A stretch of DNA of 64,000 nt from positions 930,001 to 994,000 of the forward strand of contig NZ_CP060497.1 in NCBI RefSeq assembly GCF_014334135.1, given 5' to 3'. The position numbers and the translations under genes were made by a program. Below, in pieces: positions 9,104 through 17,898 of this stretch (positions are counted from its first letter, which is position 1; each line of letters starts with the position of its first letter). The stretch is from Olivibacter sp. SDN3 (lineage in GTDB: Bacteria; Bacteroidota; Bacteroidia; Sphingobacteriales; Sphingobacteriaceae). The notes under the pieces are model-generated. The model worked only from the letters and a program-made list of their open reading frames with translations, did no database searches and was not told the DNA's origin.

Positions 9104-10102
9104 TTAGTTAAAATAGTCGAGGCTCCATTCATCTATCCACTCAATGTTTATTCCGTCAGCATGCATTTGTATGGGTAACCAGATATAACGGCTGTCTTGC
9201 AATTTTTTGGGACGCCATTCATCGGCCATAAAAATAAAAGCATCTTTTTTTCCCTGCACCGGCAGTACAAAGGTAGACTGCCCGCCAAAGGTTTTCTTTG
9301 CCTCCCCCCCCCGCATAGGGTCGCCTATCAATTCCCAGGGGCCGAATAGCTGATCGGCCACATGTAGACTGGCCTCGTTGGGATCCCAGCCGGTACAGCC
9401 ACTGGTAATGAGGTAGTATTTCCCCCTGTGCTTAAACAGAGCCGGCGCCTCGCGATGGTTCCGGAAAAGCAGCGTGTCTTCGGTAGTAGGACCAAGGTAG
9501 TCCTCGCGCAAGCGGGCGATCCTCAGCGCATAGTTTTCATCAGAAGAATAAATATGATATGCCGCACCGTCATCGTCTACGAAAAGTCCCATATCCCTCG
9601 ACATGTTGCCATTGGGGCGAAAGCTTTCGATAAATTTAAACGGACCTGTAGGTGTGTCGCTGGTAGCCACTGCGGCTCTTGCTGCAGCATAACCCTGCCC
9701 CTTGAGCTCCAGGTGAAACCATAGCACAAATTGCCTTGTTTGCGCATTGTAAATGGCTTTGGGTCGTTCCATCACACAGCCCCAGGTGATATCACTGTCC
9801 GGATTATCCACTGGCGATAAAACGGCACCTTCATTTTTCCAATTGTACAGATCTTTGGAAGAGTAAACACTAATACCTCCCGAAGACGTTCGATCGCCAC
9901 GCCGTTCCCCATACCAGTAATAGGTGCCTTCATGAAACAGCACGCCACCACCATGCGCGTTGATGTGCTCACCATCGGTGTCCTTCCAAAGTGCTTTGGG
10001 AACAAACTTCGTGTTGCGCCTTGCCTCTTGGGCTGATAGTCCTCCTACCATAAATAGGCAGCTGGTGCAAATAAACAGCCTACAAAAACTTCTTCTCTTC
10101 AT
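9104..10102 (-). CDS. Secreted GH43 (subfamily 24/34-like) exo-beta-1,3-galactanase-type enzyme
   Basis: A 332-residue single-domain five-bladed propeller with a signal peptide ending GLSAQ at about residue 25. The N-terminal INAHGGGVLF (47-56) followed by YYWYGE is typical of GH43 subfamilies 24 and 34, where the usual first Asp base is absent. A plausible acid is Glu218 in HREAPALF. Gln275 in FGGQSTFV matches the position of the Gln known to replace the base in fungal exo-beta-1,3-galactanase. Expected substrate is the beta-1,3-galactan backbone or side-chain galactose of arabinogalactan. It ends a run that also holds an oxidoreductase, a double GH43 and a GH127 gene on the same strand. Confidence 0.82.
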   Translation of the reverse strand: MKRRSFCRLFICTSCLFMVGGLSAQEARRNTKFVPKALWKDTDGEHINAHGGGVLFHEGTYYWYGERRGDRTSSGGISVYSSKDLYNWKNEGAVLSPVDNPDSDITWGCVMERPKAIYNAQTRQFVLWFHLELKGQGYAAARAAVATSDTPTGPFKFIESFRPNGNMSRDMGLFVDDDGAAYHIYSSDENYALRIARLREDYLGPTTEDTLLFRNHREAPALFKHRGKYYLITSGCTGWDPNEASLHVADQLFGPWELIGDPMRGGEAKKTFGGQSTFVLPVQGKKDAFIFMADEWRPKKLQDSRYIWLPIQMHADGINIEWIDEWSLDYFN

Positions 10103-10176
10103 AAATTAGTTAGATACAGAGGGCTTCAATTTTTTCACCCTCTTATTAGCTTTAAGAGGATCAATTCCATTTTTTA

Positions 10177-11484
10177 TTAAATTTTCGGTATTTCGTAACC
10201 ATTATAATAGTTGGCCGTAATCAATTGATCAGCATCTGCGTCATTAAAGCTTCCCTTGGCCTCATCCCAATGGATCTTTTTCCCTGTTCGATAAGCAATA
10301 TTACCCATCTGCGAGAAAATAGCGATATGTGCGCCCGCTTCGATCGGTGCGTTGAGCGAGGATTTGTCCCGACTTTTTACCGCTTCTATAAAATTAACAG
10401 CATGCAAAGCCAGACCATCGTCCACTTTTTTCTGCAAAGGAACAGCTTCCATCCGATCACCTTCGGGAATGACCTCCCAACCGTCACGATTGACAACCAA
10501 GGTACCATTGTTTCCGATGAAAGCAACGCCATGATTTCGGCTATAGGGCCCCCCATCAATACCATTGGCATGTTCCCACTGAATATTAAAATCATCAAAT
10601 TCATAAACGGTTGTGAGCGTATCGGGCGTTTCCGCGGCATCATCCGGATAAGCGAACTTACCACCGGCAGCCATAACAGATTTTGGCGTCGTCGCTTTCA
10701 TTCCGATCAGCGCATAATCCAACATATGCACTCCCCAGTCGGTCATCAGTCCTCCTGCATAATCCCAAAACCACCGAAATTCAAAATGAAAGCGGTTAGG
10801 ATTGAAAGGCCTATTTTTTGTTGGCCCGAGCCACAGTTTATAGTCCACCCCCGCTGGCACCTCGGTATCGGGTTTTACCGGGATACTTTTCATCCAGCCT
10901 TGATAGGCCCAAGCCTTTACCAAACGGATTTTCCCCAGCTTCCCGGAGTGAACAAAGGCTACCGCATCCTTGAAATGTTGTTGACTACGCTGCCATTGTC
11001 CTACCTGCACGATACGATCATATTGTTTGGCAGCCGACACCATGGTTTGACATTCTGTGATAGAATTACCTAAAGGTTTTTCGACATAAACATCTTTTCC
11101 AGCAGCACAGGCCTCGACGGTTTGTAAGCAATGCCAGTGATCCGGTGTACCGATAACCACTACGTCGACATCTTTACTTTCAAGGAGTTCCCGATAATTA
11201 AGATACCCCTTAGTTTTGATGCCCTGATCAGCCAATTCTTTTGTACGTTTATCTAATACATTTTTATCTACATCACAGAGTGAGGTACATAGTACATCGG
11301 GATGTTTAATGAGTGCTTGCAAGTCCGCCCATCCCATACCGTTAATACCTATTGCACCGACTTTAATTTTTGTTTGCGACCTTTCACTGGCCAAGGTATG
11401 GAAACTGGGAAATGCTGAAGCCAATCCCGTTACAGTAGCCAAAACAGTTGATTGTTGAATAAATTTTCTACGTGAGTGATGCAT
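10177..11484 (-). CDS. Tat-exported Gfo/Idh/MocA family oxidoreductase
   Basis: A 435-residue NAD(P)-dependent dehydrogenase-like protein. The N-terminus MHHSRRKFIQQS with a following hydrophobic stretch is a twin-arginine signal, so the folded protein with its cofactor is probably exported. The Rossmann motif reads VGAIGINGMGWADL near residues 42-55, and the family's catalytic-loop motif is VYVEKPLGN near 132. A C-terminal Gfo/Idh/MocA alpha/beta domain follows. Such exported members are common in Bacteroidota sugar-use loci; some act as glycosidases that use bound NAD rather than as net oxidoreductases. The substrate cannot be told. Neighbours suggest a galactose- or arabinose-containing glycan. 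Confidence 0.88.
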   Translation of the reverse strand: MHHSRRKFIQQSTVLATVTGLASAFPSFHTLASERSQTKIKVGAIGINGMGWADLQALIKHPDVLCTSLCDVDKNVLDKRTKELADQGIKTKGYLNYRELLESKDVDVVVIGTPDHWHCLQTVEACAAGKDVYVEKPLGNSITECQTMVSAAKQYDRIVQVGQWQRSQQHFKDAVAFVHSGKLGKIRLVKAWAYQGWMKSIPVKPDTEVPAGVDYKLWLGPTKNRPFNPNRFHFEFRWFWDYAGGLMTDWGVHMLDYALIGMKATTPKSVMAAGGKFAYPDDAAETPDTLTTVYEFDDFNIQWEHANGIDGGPYSRNHGVAFIGNNGTLVVNRDGWEVIPEGDRMEAVPLQKKVDDGLALHAVNFIEAVKSRDKSSLNAPIEAGAHIAIFSQMGNIAYRTGKKIHWDEAKGSFNDADADQLITANYYNGYEIPKI

Positions 11485-11591
11485 AATAGGTAAATATTAA
11501 TTTTTGATGCGTTAGTTATTTTATCAAAAATATATTAATTTTCTAAAAATGCCAACGTTTTCAATAAACCTGCTGGTCGTTCTTTTTTCCC

Positions 11592-13541
11592 CTACCTGTT
11601 TGGCACCAGACTGTTTAACGTTGGTTTTACCGGTATAATAGCACCATCGGACTGAAAGTACATGGGATCCATACAAACTTCGCGATGATACCCTGCAGCT
11701 TCTCCCATGTTAATGCCCTCAGGTATGCTAAAACGGTGGTAGACGATATACCATTGATCCTTACCGGGTAGCTGAATCACCGAATTATGCCCTGTCCCGT
11801 AAATGCCCCGCTGCGGATCTTTTTCGAGGATCAAATTTTCTGTTGGAATTTCAATGGGCCCAAGGGGCGTCAGGGAGGTACCATATCGAACACGGTAATC
11901 TTCACTGCGCGTATCATTCTCCGACCACAGAAAATAATACTGATCGTTCCGCTTAAAGACATAGACCCCTTCACGAAAAGTTTGATCGGGCGTAATAACT
12001 TGAATGGTATTCGAGTCGATCGACATCATATCGGCATTTAGCTCTGCTACAGCTAAATAACCGTTACCCCAATAAAGATAGGATTTACCAGATGTGGGAT
12101 CCGTAAACACATCCGGATCAATTTCCTGCCCACCTTTAACCCCTTCGGGTTTCGATGCAATCAAAGGTTTGCCGCTATCCACAAAGGGACCTTCCGGACG
12201 ATCGCCAACCGCTACACCAATTTTCTGTGCACCGGTGAAATAGTAGAAATATTTGTATTGTCCGTCGATCATTTTTTCTTCGATAGCGGGAGCCCAAGCA
12301 TTTCTGCCAGCCCAGGGAACGTCTTTTTTTAGGTCTAGAATAATTCCTTCTTCTTTCCAATCGGTCAGGTTTTCAGAAGAAAATACTTTAAAAAAATAAC
12401 CATCCCAGTTATCAAAACCATCACTGGTAGGATATAGATAATATTTTTTTGTTTTTTTCGAATAAAGAATCTCTGGATCGGCGTGGTAACCTTCAAGCAC
12501 AGGATTACCGCCGATGTCAGCAACAGGAAAACCCTCCGGCACACCCCAAGTATCCGTCAGTTTTTTAAGCTCGCGGCGTGTAATCGGGAGAACCGTTCCA
12601 TGCCGCGGATGAAAGTCCATCGACACCTGGGCATCGATAACCTCGAAATGCTCGAGATCGGTACTTTTCGTAAACTGGTATTTTCCTTTTCCATACACAT
12701 CGTATATAAGCACGTAGGTTTCCGAACCGATTAATTGAAACACACAGGAGCCTTCCACCGCATCACTCGTTTGCTGTTTATACCCTTCTTGTTCTGTCCA
12801 TTCCCCTGATGTCAACGAACGACTGGTGGCTACTTTAATACCGTTTCCGTGACCCTCCGTTTTATAGAACAAATGGTATACGCCGTCTTTTAAAACAATA
12901 TCCCCATCGATACATGATTTCCCATTCCTTGGCAGAAACAAAGGTTTAGGCTCCCCTTCCAGGGCGGTAAAATCAGCATTTGCATAAGCGTAATAAATGA
13001 TGTCGGCTCCGTCACCATGTTTCATCGACCAATAGACCATGTATTGCTGCTCGTCCGGATCATAGATCGTCTGCGGTGCCCATACCCGCTTCAAATCCTC
13101 CTGATCAGCATAACTTTCCTGAATATTAATGATACTGGACGTCCAATTGACCAGATCAGTTGATTTCAATAAAATCATGGCACGATTCGAATCCCAACCA
13201 TTAGCCGATACCATATCTGTCAGCACCATATAAAAAGTTTTTCCATCCTCTCCCCGGAGTATGTGCGGGTCACGTACTCCTCCCGTGGAACTAATTTTTT
13301 CTGAATCGATTACGGGCTGATTATTATTCAGCGCCAAATACTGGTATCCATCCAGGCTAATCGCATAACGCACGGCCTCGCCCGATTCCTCGTTTCCCGT
13401 AAAATAGGTGAAAAGATAGGCTACATAATCCTTCTTTGCAGGTATCGGATTAAGCGTTTTACCGAAAATAGGGTTCCATGGTAAGCAGCAACTAATGGCT
13501 ATGGCGTATATGCCGAGTAGCGACCAATGATGAAATTTCAT
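11592..13541 (-). CDS. Secreted protein with two GH43 propeller domains
   Basis: A 649-residue protein with an N-terminal signal segment (about 1-28) and two successive GH43-type five-bladed propellers. Domain 1 (about 38-310) has acidic sites in GGVRDPHILRG (Asp91), CIDGDIVL and AVEGSCVF. Domain 2 (about 345-640) has YHADPEIL, EIDPDVF and FREGVYVF. Each domain therefore keeps a base, pKa-modulating Asp and acid Glu. GH43 enzymes act on arabinan, arabinoxylan or galactan side chains as alpha-L-arabinofuranosidases or related activities. It starts 14 bases after the GH127 stop, so the two are co-transcribed. Two different linkages may be cut by one chain; the exact activities are not resolvable by eye. 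Confidence 0.85.
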   Translation of the reverse strand: MKFHHWSLLGIYAIAISCCLPWNPIFGKTLNPIPAKKDYVAYLFTYFTGNEESGEAVRYAISLDGYQYLALNNNQPVIDSEKISSTGGVRDPHILRGEDGKTFYMVLTDMVSANGWDSNRAMILLKSTDLVNWTSSIINIQESYADQEDLKRVWAPQTIYDPDEQQYMVYWSMKHGDGADIIYYAYANADFTALEGEPKPLFLPRNGKSCIDGDIVLKDGVYHLFYKTEGHGNGIKVATSRSLTSGEWTEQEGYKQQTSDAVEGSCVFQLIGSETYVLIYDVYGKGKYQFTKSTDLEHFEVIDAQVSMDFHPRHGTVLPITRRELKKLTDTWGVPEGFPVADIGGNPVLEGYHADPEILYSKKTKKYYLYPTSDGFDNWDGYFFKVFSSENLTDWKEEGIILDLKKDVPWAGRNAWAPAIEEKMIDGQYKYFYYFTGAQKIGVAVGDRPEGPFVDSGKPLIASKPEGVKGGQEIDPDVFTDPTSGKSYLYWGNGYLAVAELNADMMSIDSNTIQVITPDQTFREGVYVFKRNDQYYFLWSENDTRSEDYRVRYGTSLTPLGPIEIPTENLILEKDPQRGIYGTGHNSVIQLPGKDQWYIVYHRFSIPEGINMGEAAGYHREVCMDPMYFQSDGAIIPVKPTLNSLVPNR

Positions 13542-13555
13542 ATATACTTGTTTTT

Positions 13556-15952
13556 TTATTCTTTTAATAACCTGACTTCAAAAAGTTTACCCGTACCCCG
13601 GTCGTTGCAGGCCTTGAAGGTAACTAGTAGTCTATCCGCTGCAAGTTTTGCGTGATCATCACCTTCCAGCGAGTAAATAAGCAGTTTAAATTGCTCGTCA
13701 ACAAGCAGTTCGTCTACCGGTTTTACAAGCAGATCATTTACCCATAGCTCATAGCAGGCATCACTTGTTCTCTCCTGTTTGACCCAAATTTTTCCAGCTT
13801 TATTCTTGCTGTTCTTCAGTTCATAAGCAAACCACGCTTTAGAGGCCCGCCAATGCGCATCCTCATCCACTCCCGTGTAGGCCTCTTCATGTTGTATATG
13901 GTGGTCAGATTCCGGCTGCTGTTCGCCCATGATTACGGCATCTACGGTATTGTTGTCCAATAGAAGCTGTAGGCTATCTAATCTTCGGTTCGAGGCCACC
14001 AAACTATCCAGCGTACTGGCGTCTGCCACCCGCCAATATAAAGTATAACGGGAATCGTGAATAGTATAGAAGGGTTGAAGGGTCATCGTCACATCCTCTT
14101 CCTCCCGCTTAAGCTGATGCAATTCAAATAATAGCTTGTCGGGATCTTTTATCGAAACAGCTGAACTGACCTGTTGATCTGCTGCCAGCATTACTGGGTT
14201 ATCTCTTAAAGGCAACAAGGTGCCGGAAGCAATATGTGCCATACGTTTATCATCTGCAAAAAGTCCTTTCAAACCCTCTTTTCCTTGTTTAGCTCCAAGC
14301 ACGATAGGCCCATAGCTAAAAGATACCCAAGGCTCACCACTTGGGAGAAACTCTTCCTTTATCGTCATCGGTAAGGCCATTTTTATAAAGGAAGAACCTT
14401 TTTTCCAAGCCTGACGAATCACCAAGAAACCATCCTTTTCCTCGTAATTTACACGTTTATCATCCAAGGTCAAATGAATATCCACTGCTTCCAACCAAAT
14501 CGGTTTACGAATATGGACGGCGAAATCCTGTTTCTTGTTTGTCTGAATTTCGATGGTTGTTTGCTGTTCATAAGGGAATGCGGTCTCTTGCCTCACTCGA
14601 ATTCCCTGCTCTCGCCAATCTAAGGTGGATGCCATAAAAAGATTGACGAAGAGGTCCGCTTTCCTATGAGCATAGATCAACTCACCATATTTACCATGAC
14701 TCTCCAAACCGCTACCCACACAGCACCAAAAGCCTTCCTGAGGTTGAGAATATACACGGTAATGATTCGGACGCATGGGAGTAAAATATACAAACCCGCC
14801 CATTTCCGGGTGTTGAGAAGAAAGGATATGGTTAAATACAGCCCGCTCATAGTAGTCGATGAATTTCCGTTCGCCCGATCGTAGAAAAAGGTTTCTGGAA
14901 AGTTTCATCATATTGTAGGTATTGCAGGTTTCAGGCCCCTCCCTTGAAGTCAGCATTCTTTGAAAATTATCCGCAGCATGAAAATGTTCCCGCTCACTAT
15001 TACCCCCTATAGACACACTACGATTTTGCACTACGGTTTCCCAGAAAAACGTTGAGGCTCGCTCCCAATCCGTCTTCTTCATTGCAGAAGCGACCTTCTC
15101 AAAGCCTATGACCTTTGGAATCTGCGTATTGGCGTGTAAGCCAGTCAGCTTATCCTGCTGTTTTCGCAGAGGATCCAAGATTGCATGGTGAGAAAGTCTC
15201 TCTGCCATCCTTAAATACTTCTTGTCATTAGTGATCGCTGCGACATCCACAAAAACTTCATTCATTCCTCCATGCTCCGATACCAAAACCTGCTGGATCT
15301 GATCATCGGTTAAGGGATCGAAAACGTCGAACCACCAGTCCGCTAGTGGCATCAGGATGTTTTTCGCCTGCTCATTTCCCGTCAGTATATAAACATCGAT
15401 TAGACCGGAAAAAAGTTTATGAATATTATAAATGGGCACCCACTTACCATTTAAGGCGAAAGATTCAGCCTTGATTTTCCCCGCTTTTATCTCTTCCCAC
15501 ATTTCTTTGCCTTCTGGTATACCACCTACATAGCCGTCAGGGTCACGTTGCTGACAACGCTGCAGTTCGCCCAACATATAAGCTAAACAATTTTTTGCCT
15601 CCGTATTGTCGTTAGCCGCCACCATCAATGCCAGGGCAGACAAATAATGACCGCCGATATGTCCATCCAATCCCGTATCTTCCCAATTCCCATAAGAGGG
15701 GGCTTTAGGTGTTAAGCCGGCTTCCCTTAAATAAGGAGCTAACAATCTATCGGGGTTTAATTCCAACAGATAACGCAAATCTGTTTGTTGGGCGGCTTGA
15801 AAAGGCCCTCCCAAAAGTCGGATATTAGCTAATGGAAAAAGTTCAATTTCGGAAGTTTGCGCGGCGAGTTTTATCGCTTTCAAAGAAAAAAGCAGTAGCA
15901 GTAACAACGTTGCGAGGCTTTTCTGTGCCACTAATTGACTTTTTTTACTCAT
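13556..15952 (-). CDS. Secreted GH127/GH146 beta-L-arabinofuranosidase
   Basis: A 798-residue protein of the DUF1680-type GH127/GH146 clan, which removes beta-L-arabinofuranose using a zinc-bound cysteine nucleophile. The signal peptide ends near KLAAQ (residue 32). An (alpha/alpha)6-barrel covers about 40-450 and beta-sandwich domains follow. The metal/nucleophile set is visible: Glu341 and Cys343 in ETCNTYNMMKL, Cys410 and Cys411 in FWCCVGSGLE, in the same order as Glu338, Cys340, Cys417 and Cys418 of HypBA1. The C-terminal roughly 100 residues form a DUF6805-like beta domain. It is the first gene of the block; a promoter and an 11-bp repeat array lie upstream. Confidence 0.92.
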   Translation of the reverse strand: MSKKSQLVAQKSLATLLLLLLFSLKAIKLAAQTSEIELFPLANIRLLGGPFQAAQQTDLRYLLELNPDRLLAPYLREAGLTPKAPSYGNWEDTGLDGHIGGHYLSALALMVAANDNTEAKNCLAYMLGELQRCQQRDPDGYVGGIPEGKEMWEEIKAGKIKAESFALNGKWVPIYNIHKLFSGLIDVYILTGNEQAKNILMPLADWWFDVFDPLTDDQIQQVLVSEHGGMNEVFVDVAAITNDKKYLRMAERLSHHAILDPLRKQQDKLTGLHANTQIPKVIGFEKVASAMKKTDWERASTFFWETVVQNRSVSIGGNSEREHFHAADNFQRMLTSREGPETCNTYNMMKLSRNLFLRSGERKFIDYYERAVFNHILSSQHPEMGGFVYFTPMRPNHYRVYSQPQEGFWCCVGSGLESHGKYGELIYAHRKADLFVNLFMASTLDWREQGIRVRQETAFPYEQQTTIEIQTNKKQDFAVHIRKPIWLEAVDIHLTLDDKRVNYEEKDGFLVIRQAWKKGSSFIKMALPMTIKEEFLPSGEPWVSFSYGPIVLGAKQGKEGLKGLFADDKRMAHIASGTLLPLRDNPVMLAADQQVSSAVSIKDPDKLLFELHQLKREEEDVTMTLQPFYTIHDSRYTLYWRVADASTLDSLVASNRRLDSLQLLLDNNTVDAVIMGEQQPESDHHIQHEEAYTGVDEDAHWRASKAWFAYELKNSKNKAGKIWVKQERTSDACYELWVNDLLVKPVDELLVDEQFKLLIYSLEGDDHAKLAADRLLVTFKACNDRGTGKLFEVRLLKE

Positions 15953-16029
15953 CTTACACTCGTCCTTAAATTCTGTTCGCTGAAATACCGTACGTTTACA
16001 ATTGTTAACAAACCTTGGTTATTAATTGT

Positions 16030-16060
16030 CAAATATACCATTAATACACCCCCCTACAAA
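16030..16060 (-). promoter_or_regulatory. Bacteroidota-type promoter upstream of the GH127 gene
   Basis: On the minus strand, TTTG (16057-16060) is followed after 19 bases by TATATTTG (16030-16037). This fits the -33 TTTG / -7 TAnnTTTG pattern of the Bacteroidota housekeeping sigma factor. The start codon at 15952 is about 75 bases downstream. The call is from pattern only. Confidence 0.5.
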
Positions 16061-16226
16061 TTCTTTGCATGATAAAAGGGCTCAATCAGTGCTTCCTGTT
16101 TTGAAATGGTACCGCATCTCACATTGTTTTCCCCCCAGAAATTAAAGACGAGTGATCATAATTTTCAAAATGGATACTAAAATAAAAGTAATAATACTTT
16201 ATAATGATCCTATAAAGATTCTCAGT

Positions 16227-16304
16227 TTTATCGTAAATCTACCGTAAATCTACCGTAAATTTATCGTAAAATATACGATGAATTTACGGTAGATTTACGA
16301 TAAA
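16227..16304. repeat. Phased 11-bp repeats forming a large palindrome
   Basis: Direct 11-bp units run at 16230-16240 (ATCGTAAATCT), 16241-16251 (ACCGTAAATCT), 16252-16262 (ACCGTAAATTT) and 16263-16273. They are followed by reverse-complement copies at about 16269-16279, 16280-16290 and 16291-16301. The outer 23 bases (16227-16249 against 16282-16304) are perfectly inverted. All direct units are spaced at one helical turn. The array lies between the end of the hydroxyproline operon and the GH127 promoter, about 170 bases upstream of the latter. It could be a multimeric operator or a cruciform/terminator element; unit length and lack of unique spacers exclude a CRISPR array. Confidence 0.75.
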
Positions 16305-16549
16305 AAAACGGTAAAATTGACTTTCTTTATACCTTTTTTATACTTTTTCTCTTATTTTATTTTACGCTTTTATAGATAAAACAAGGCTATTTAGCCATAA
16401 ATGTGGCAAAGAAAGATTAACAGGAAACGAAAATTATTCCTAATTCATACCTTGTAAGCGCTAAGTAGATTCCGACAAAAACACCGTCGTAAATAGAAAT
16501 ACTGATTGGCAAAATCGAAAATATCAGGTACAATAAATGAGAGGTTCTG
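16305..16549. other. A/T-rich intergenic stretch
   Basis: No gene is visible. With the repeat array and promoter it completes the roughly 600-base gap 15953-16549. At 16543-16557 the sequence GGTTCT/AGAACC forms a short hairpin over the stop codon of the next gene, which could help end the hydroxyproline transcript, but no T run follows. Confidence 0.35.
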
Positions 16550-17842
16550 TCAGAACCGATCAGGACTAAAAAGCCGGATGTTAGCCGAAGGTGTTACTTC
16601 TTCAGCAAGTTCGCTCACTATTTTGCCTACCGCCGGACCCAAACTCAAGCCCATCATCCCACAACCACCGGCTATCAATAGGTTCTTGATTTTTTTACTG
16701 TTTCCAAGATAGGGTAAACCATCGGGCGAACATGGTCTGAAACCAAACCATACATTTTTTCTTTCAGGCATTTCTACCTGCAAATTTGGATAATATTGCG
16801 GGATAGCATCTACGATACCCTGCACTCTATTCAAATTGATACGATCATTGACCGCCGCTAGTTCCATGGTTCCTCCAAAACGGATCTGACCGTTCATGGG
16901 TGTAACGGCTACCCTTGCTTCTAAAAGAAGAGCCGGATGCTGCAGCCTTTGTTTATGGGGTTCATACATAAATGAATAACCTTTACCGGGCATCAGGGAA
17001 ATCGTTAATCCCGCTTTCTTTGCCAATTCTGGAAGCCAGGCACCACCGGTCATCACCACTTTATGGGCTTCAAATCGCTGATGGCCCGCCAGTACGGCCT
17101 TAATTTCGCCGCGCTTTATTTCGAATCCTGTAACGGCGGTGTGGGGCTGAACCACTGCTCCCTGTTGCTTTACGTACTGTATCAGTTGCCCCATTAAGGC
17201 CTGTGGGTATAAATGTGAATCGCAACGGTAATGTACGCCGCCCAATACATTGAGCTTCATTTGCGGTTCCAAGGCCTGCACTTCTTGTCTACCTAATACC
17301 ATAGCGTCAAGGCCCAGTTCCTGCGCCTGTGCAGCCAGATGCATCTCCTCCTCAGCCGTTTGCTCCTTTTTATAAAGCATCAATATGCCTTTATGCTGCC
17401 ACTCGAAGTCGAACCCCGGCTCAGCCGCCAATGCATCATAAAGCGTACTGCTTAACAGGTTCAAATCACGTATGGCGGGCGCAGAACGCTCTACATGGCT
17501 GGCCCGGGCATGTCGGATAAATTTCAATCCCCAGGAAAACAGCTGCATACTGATGGATGGTTTGACATAAAACGGACTTTTGCTATTAAACAACCATTTC
17601 ATTCCCTGTGCTACTATTCCCGGCGCCGCTAATGGTGTAAAATGACTGGGAACAATCATTCCGGCATTTCCATAAGAACAATTATCGGTAATATCTCCAG
17701 CATCTAGTAAAGTTACTTTCCATCCGCTTTTTAGCAGGTAATAAGCGCTGCACAAACCTGCAATTCCGCCGCCTATAACCACGATATTTCCTTTATTTTT
17801 TTTGTTAAAGTTTATGCCTGACATAAAATATTCATCGTTCAA
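16550..17842 (-). CDS. FAD-dependent D-amino-acid oxidase, probable cis-4-hydroxy-D-proline dehydrogenase
   Basis: A 430-residue DAO-fold flavoprotein with the dinucleotide-binding motif GGGIAGLCSAYYL at about residues 24-36 and the C-terminal FAD segment GGCGMMGLSLGPAVGK. No signal peptide, so it acts in the cytoplasm or at the inner membrane. In this operon it would oxidise cis-4-hydroxy-D-proline to pyrroline-4-hydroxy-2-carboxylate, the second step of hydroxyproline breakdown. It follows the epimerase by 56 bases and is the last gene of the operon. A start at the second Met (17824, MSGINF) is equally possible. General D-amino-acid dehydrogenase (DadA-like) activity cannot be excluded on sequence alone, but the neighbours argue for hydroxyproline. 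Confidence 0.85.
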   Translation of the reverse strand: MNDEYFMSGINFNKKNKGNIVVIGGGIAGLCSAYYLLKSGWKVTLLDAGDITDNCSYGNAGMIVPSHFTPLAAPGIVAQGMKWLFNSKSPFYVKPSISMQLFSWGLKFIRHARASHVERSAPAIRDLNLLSSTLYDALAAEPGFDFEWQHKGILMLYKKEQTAEEEMHLAAQAQELGLDAMVLGRQEVQALEPQMKLNVLGGVHYRCDSHLYPQALMGQLIQYVKQQGAVVQPHTAVTGFEIKRGEIKAVLAGHQRFEAHKVVMTGGAWLPELAKKAGLTISLMPGKGYSFMYEPHKQRLQHPALLLEARVAVTPMNGQIRFGGTMELAAVNDRINLNRVQGIVDAIPQYYPNLQVEMPERKNVWFGFRPCSPDGLPYLGNSKKIKNLLIAGGCGMMGLSLGPAVGKIVSELAEEVTPSANIRLFSPDRF

Positions 17843-17898
17843 ATTTATGGTTATCGTCGTTTATCTTTCCTGTTTGTTCCATGTCGTCTTTCCAGTTG

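Noticed and set aside
10225-11073. Plus-strand open frame of 282 codons
   Set aside because: It is antisense to the Gfo/Idh/MocA gene, has no recognisable domain and no regulatory context; the minus-strand product has clear family motifs.
16227-16304. Short repeats considered as a CRISPR array
   Set aside because: Units are 11 bp, contiguous, without unique spacers, and inverted copies are present; no cas genes are nearby.
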